In this document: one piece after another, positions 63,298 through 64,000 of the stretch
Position numbering within the stretch: position 1 is the first letter of the stretch
How the letters are laid out: each line of letters begins with the position of its first letter
Assembly: GCF_014489115.1 (NCBI RefSeq)
Contig: NZ_JACTAH010000002.1
Location: 1,098,586 to 1,162,585, forward strand
Direction of reading: 5' to 3'
Source: Thauera sedimentorum
GTDB taxonomy: Bacteria > Pseudomonadota > Gammaproteobacteria > Burkholderiales > Rhodocyclaceae
Length of the DNA stretch: 64,000 nt
The notes under the pieces: model-generated
Told to the model about the DNA's origin: nothing
What the model saw: only the letters and a program-made list of their open reading frames with translations
Database searches by the model: none
Translations under genes and position numbers: made by a program

Positions 63298-64000
63298 ATG
63301 TCCAACGCCAATCAGCCCACCTATCCGCAGCCGGATCTCGAAGCCTGGAACAAGGCCGCGTCCAAGCATGCGCCGGAGGGCAAGGTCGAGAATCTGAACT
63401 GGATCACCCCGGAAGGGCTGACCGTCAAGCCGCTGTACACCCAGGCGGATACCGCCGACCTGCCGCATGCGGACACCCTGCCGGGCTTCGAGCCCTTCCT
63501 GCGCGGGCCGCAGCCGACCATGTACGCGGTCAAGCCGTGGACCATCCGCCAGTACGCCGGCTTCTCCACCGCGGAAGAATCCAACGCCTTCTACCGCAAG
63601 GCGCTCGCCGCCGGCGGCCAGGGCGTGTCGGTGGCCTTCGACCTGGCCACCCACCGCGGCTACGACTCCGACCACCCGCGGGTCACCGGCGACGTCGGCA
63701 AGGCCGGCGTGGCGATCGATTCGGTGGAGGACATGAAGATCCTCTTCGACGGCATCCCGCTGGACAAGATCTCGGTGTCGATGACCATGAACGGCGCGGT
63801 GCTGCCCATCCTGGCCGGCTACATCATCGCCGCCGAGGAGCAGGGCGTCAGCCAGGACAAGCTCTCGGGCACGATCCAGAACGACATCCTGAAAGAGTTC
63901 ATGGTGCGGAACACCTACATCTATCCGCCCACCCCGTCGATGAAGATCATCGCCGACATCTTCGGCTACACCGCGCAGCACATGCCGAAGTTCAACAGCA
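63298..64000 (+). CDS. methylmalonyl-CoA mutase, N-terminal part (3' truncated by window)
   Basis: The first 234 residues are visible; the gene runs off the window. The N-terminus ([38 protein letters not shown]) and the substrate-binding barrel ([85 protein letters not shown]) identify the large subunit or homodimeric form (ScpA type). It interconverts methylmalonyl-CoA and succinyl-CoA using adenosylcobalamin, linking it to the cobalamin genes of this window. ATG at 63298 follows AGAGAGGGTCGTC. The B12-binding domain is beyond the end. Confidence 0.93.
   Translation, partial: MSNANQPTYPQPDLEAWNKAASKHAPEGKVENLNWITPEGLTVKPLYTQADTADLPHADTLPGFEPFLRGPQPTMYAVKPWTIRQYAGFSTAEESNAFYRKALAAGGQGVSVAFDLATHRGYDSDHPRVTGDVGKAGVAIDSVEDMKILFDGIPLDKISVSMTMNGAVLPILAGYIIAAEEQGVSQDKLSGTIQNDILKEFMVRNTYIYPPTPSMKIIADIFGYTAQHMPKFNS

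Overview
The window is high-GC, gene-dense chromosomal DNA. It looks like a betaproteobacterium of the Rhodocyclales type (Thauera/Azoarcus-like). This rests on gene content (a Lap adhesin system, a ctaC-ctaD-ctaG-ctaE cluster with DUF2970 and DUF2909 genes, zapA followed by 6S RNA, an actP operon, acyl-CoA and methylmalonyl-CoA metabolism) and on a dispersed palindromic repeat (core GGAGCGGCCTTGGCCGCGAT) between genes. No database search was possible, so the genus is an inference.

Layout. 1-7.9 kb: the 3' end of a giant RTX/vWA adhesin, then a LapD-type degenerate GGDEF/EAL receptor and a LapG-type protease (minus strand), and a divergent TolC-family channel. Together these form a c-di-GMP controlled adhesin retention system. 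8-15 kb: PilZ protein, DsbB, YbiB, two tandem beta-hydroxyacid dehydrogenases, and mtnA with a FucA-like class II aldolase facing a methionine-type aminotransferase (5'-methylthioadenosine carbon salvage). 15-18.3 kb: pilS-pilR. 18.3-24.6 kb: a 1127-aa exported repeat protein, a beta-CASP metallo-hydrolase, and an MNT/HEPN toxin-antitoxin pair lying between two imperfect direct repeats.

24.8-28.5 kb: the most unusual locus. It holds a 59-residue type IV pilin with a sigma-54 promoter and upstream TGTC sites expected for PilR, a secreted six-cysteine partner, and a three-gene ABC exporter (permease, membrane-anchored protein, ATPase). The arrangement resembles pilA-pilGHI of Myxococcus and the short pilA-N loci of Geobacter more than a classical betaproteobacterial pilA. 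Much of it is visibly less GC-rich than its flanks.

28.5-39 kb: rpoH under a perfect CIRCE element, then the aa3 cytochrome oxidase structural and assembly cluster (sco, ctaB, ctaA, a Sco-like gene, surf1, ctaE, ctaG, a 41-codon assembly gene, ctaD, ctaC). 39-45.6 kb: an M48 peptidase, cobalamin genes (btuF, cobC-type decarboxylase, cbiB, divergent cobQ), a ZapB-like coiled coil, zapA and 6S RNA. 45.7-53 kb: TAXI-TRAP transporter, CaiB-type CoA-transferase and glutaryl-CoA dehydrogenase facing an IclR regulator, probably a dicarboxylate (glutarate) catabolic unit. 53-64 kb: NIT-domain chemoreceptor, TSUP exporter, crotonase, DUF485-actP acetate uptake, fumC, a CorC-family protein, and a GntR regulator divergent from the B12-dependent methylmalonyl-CoA mutase gene, which runs off the end.
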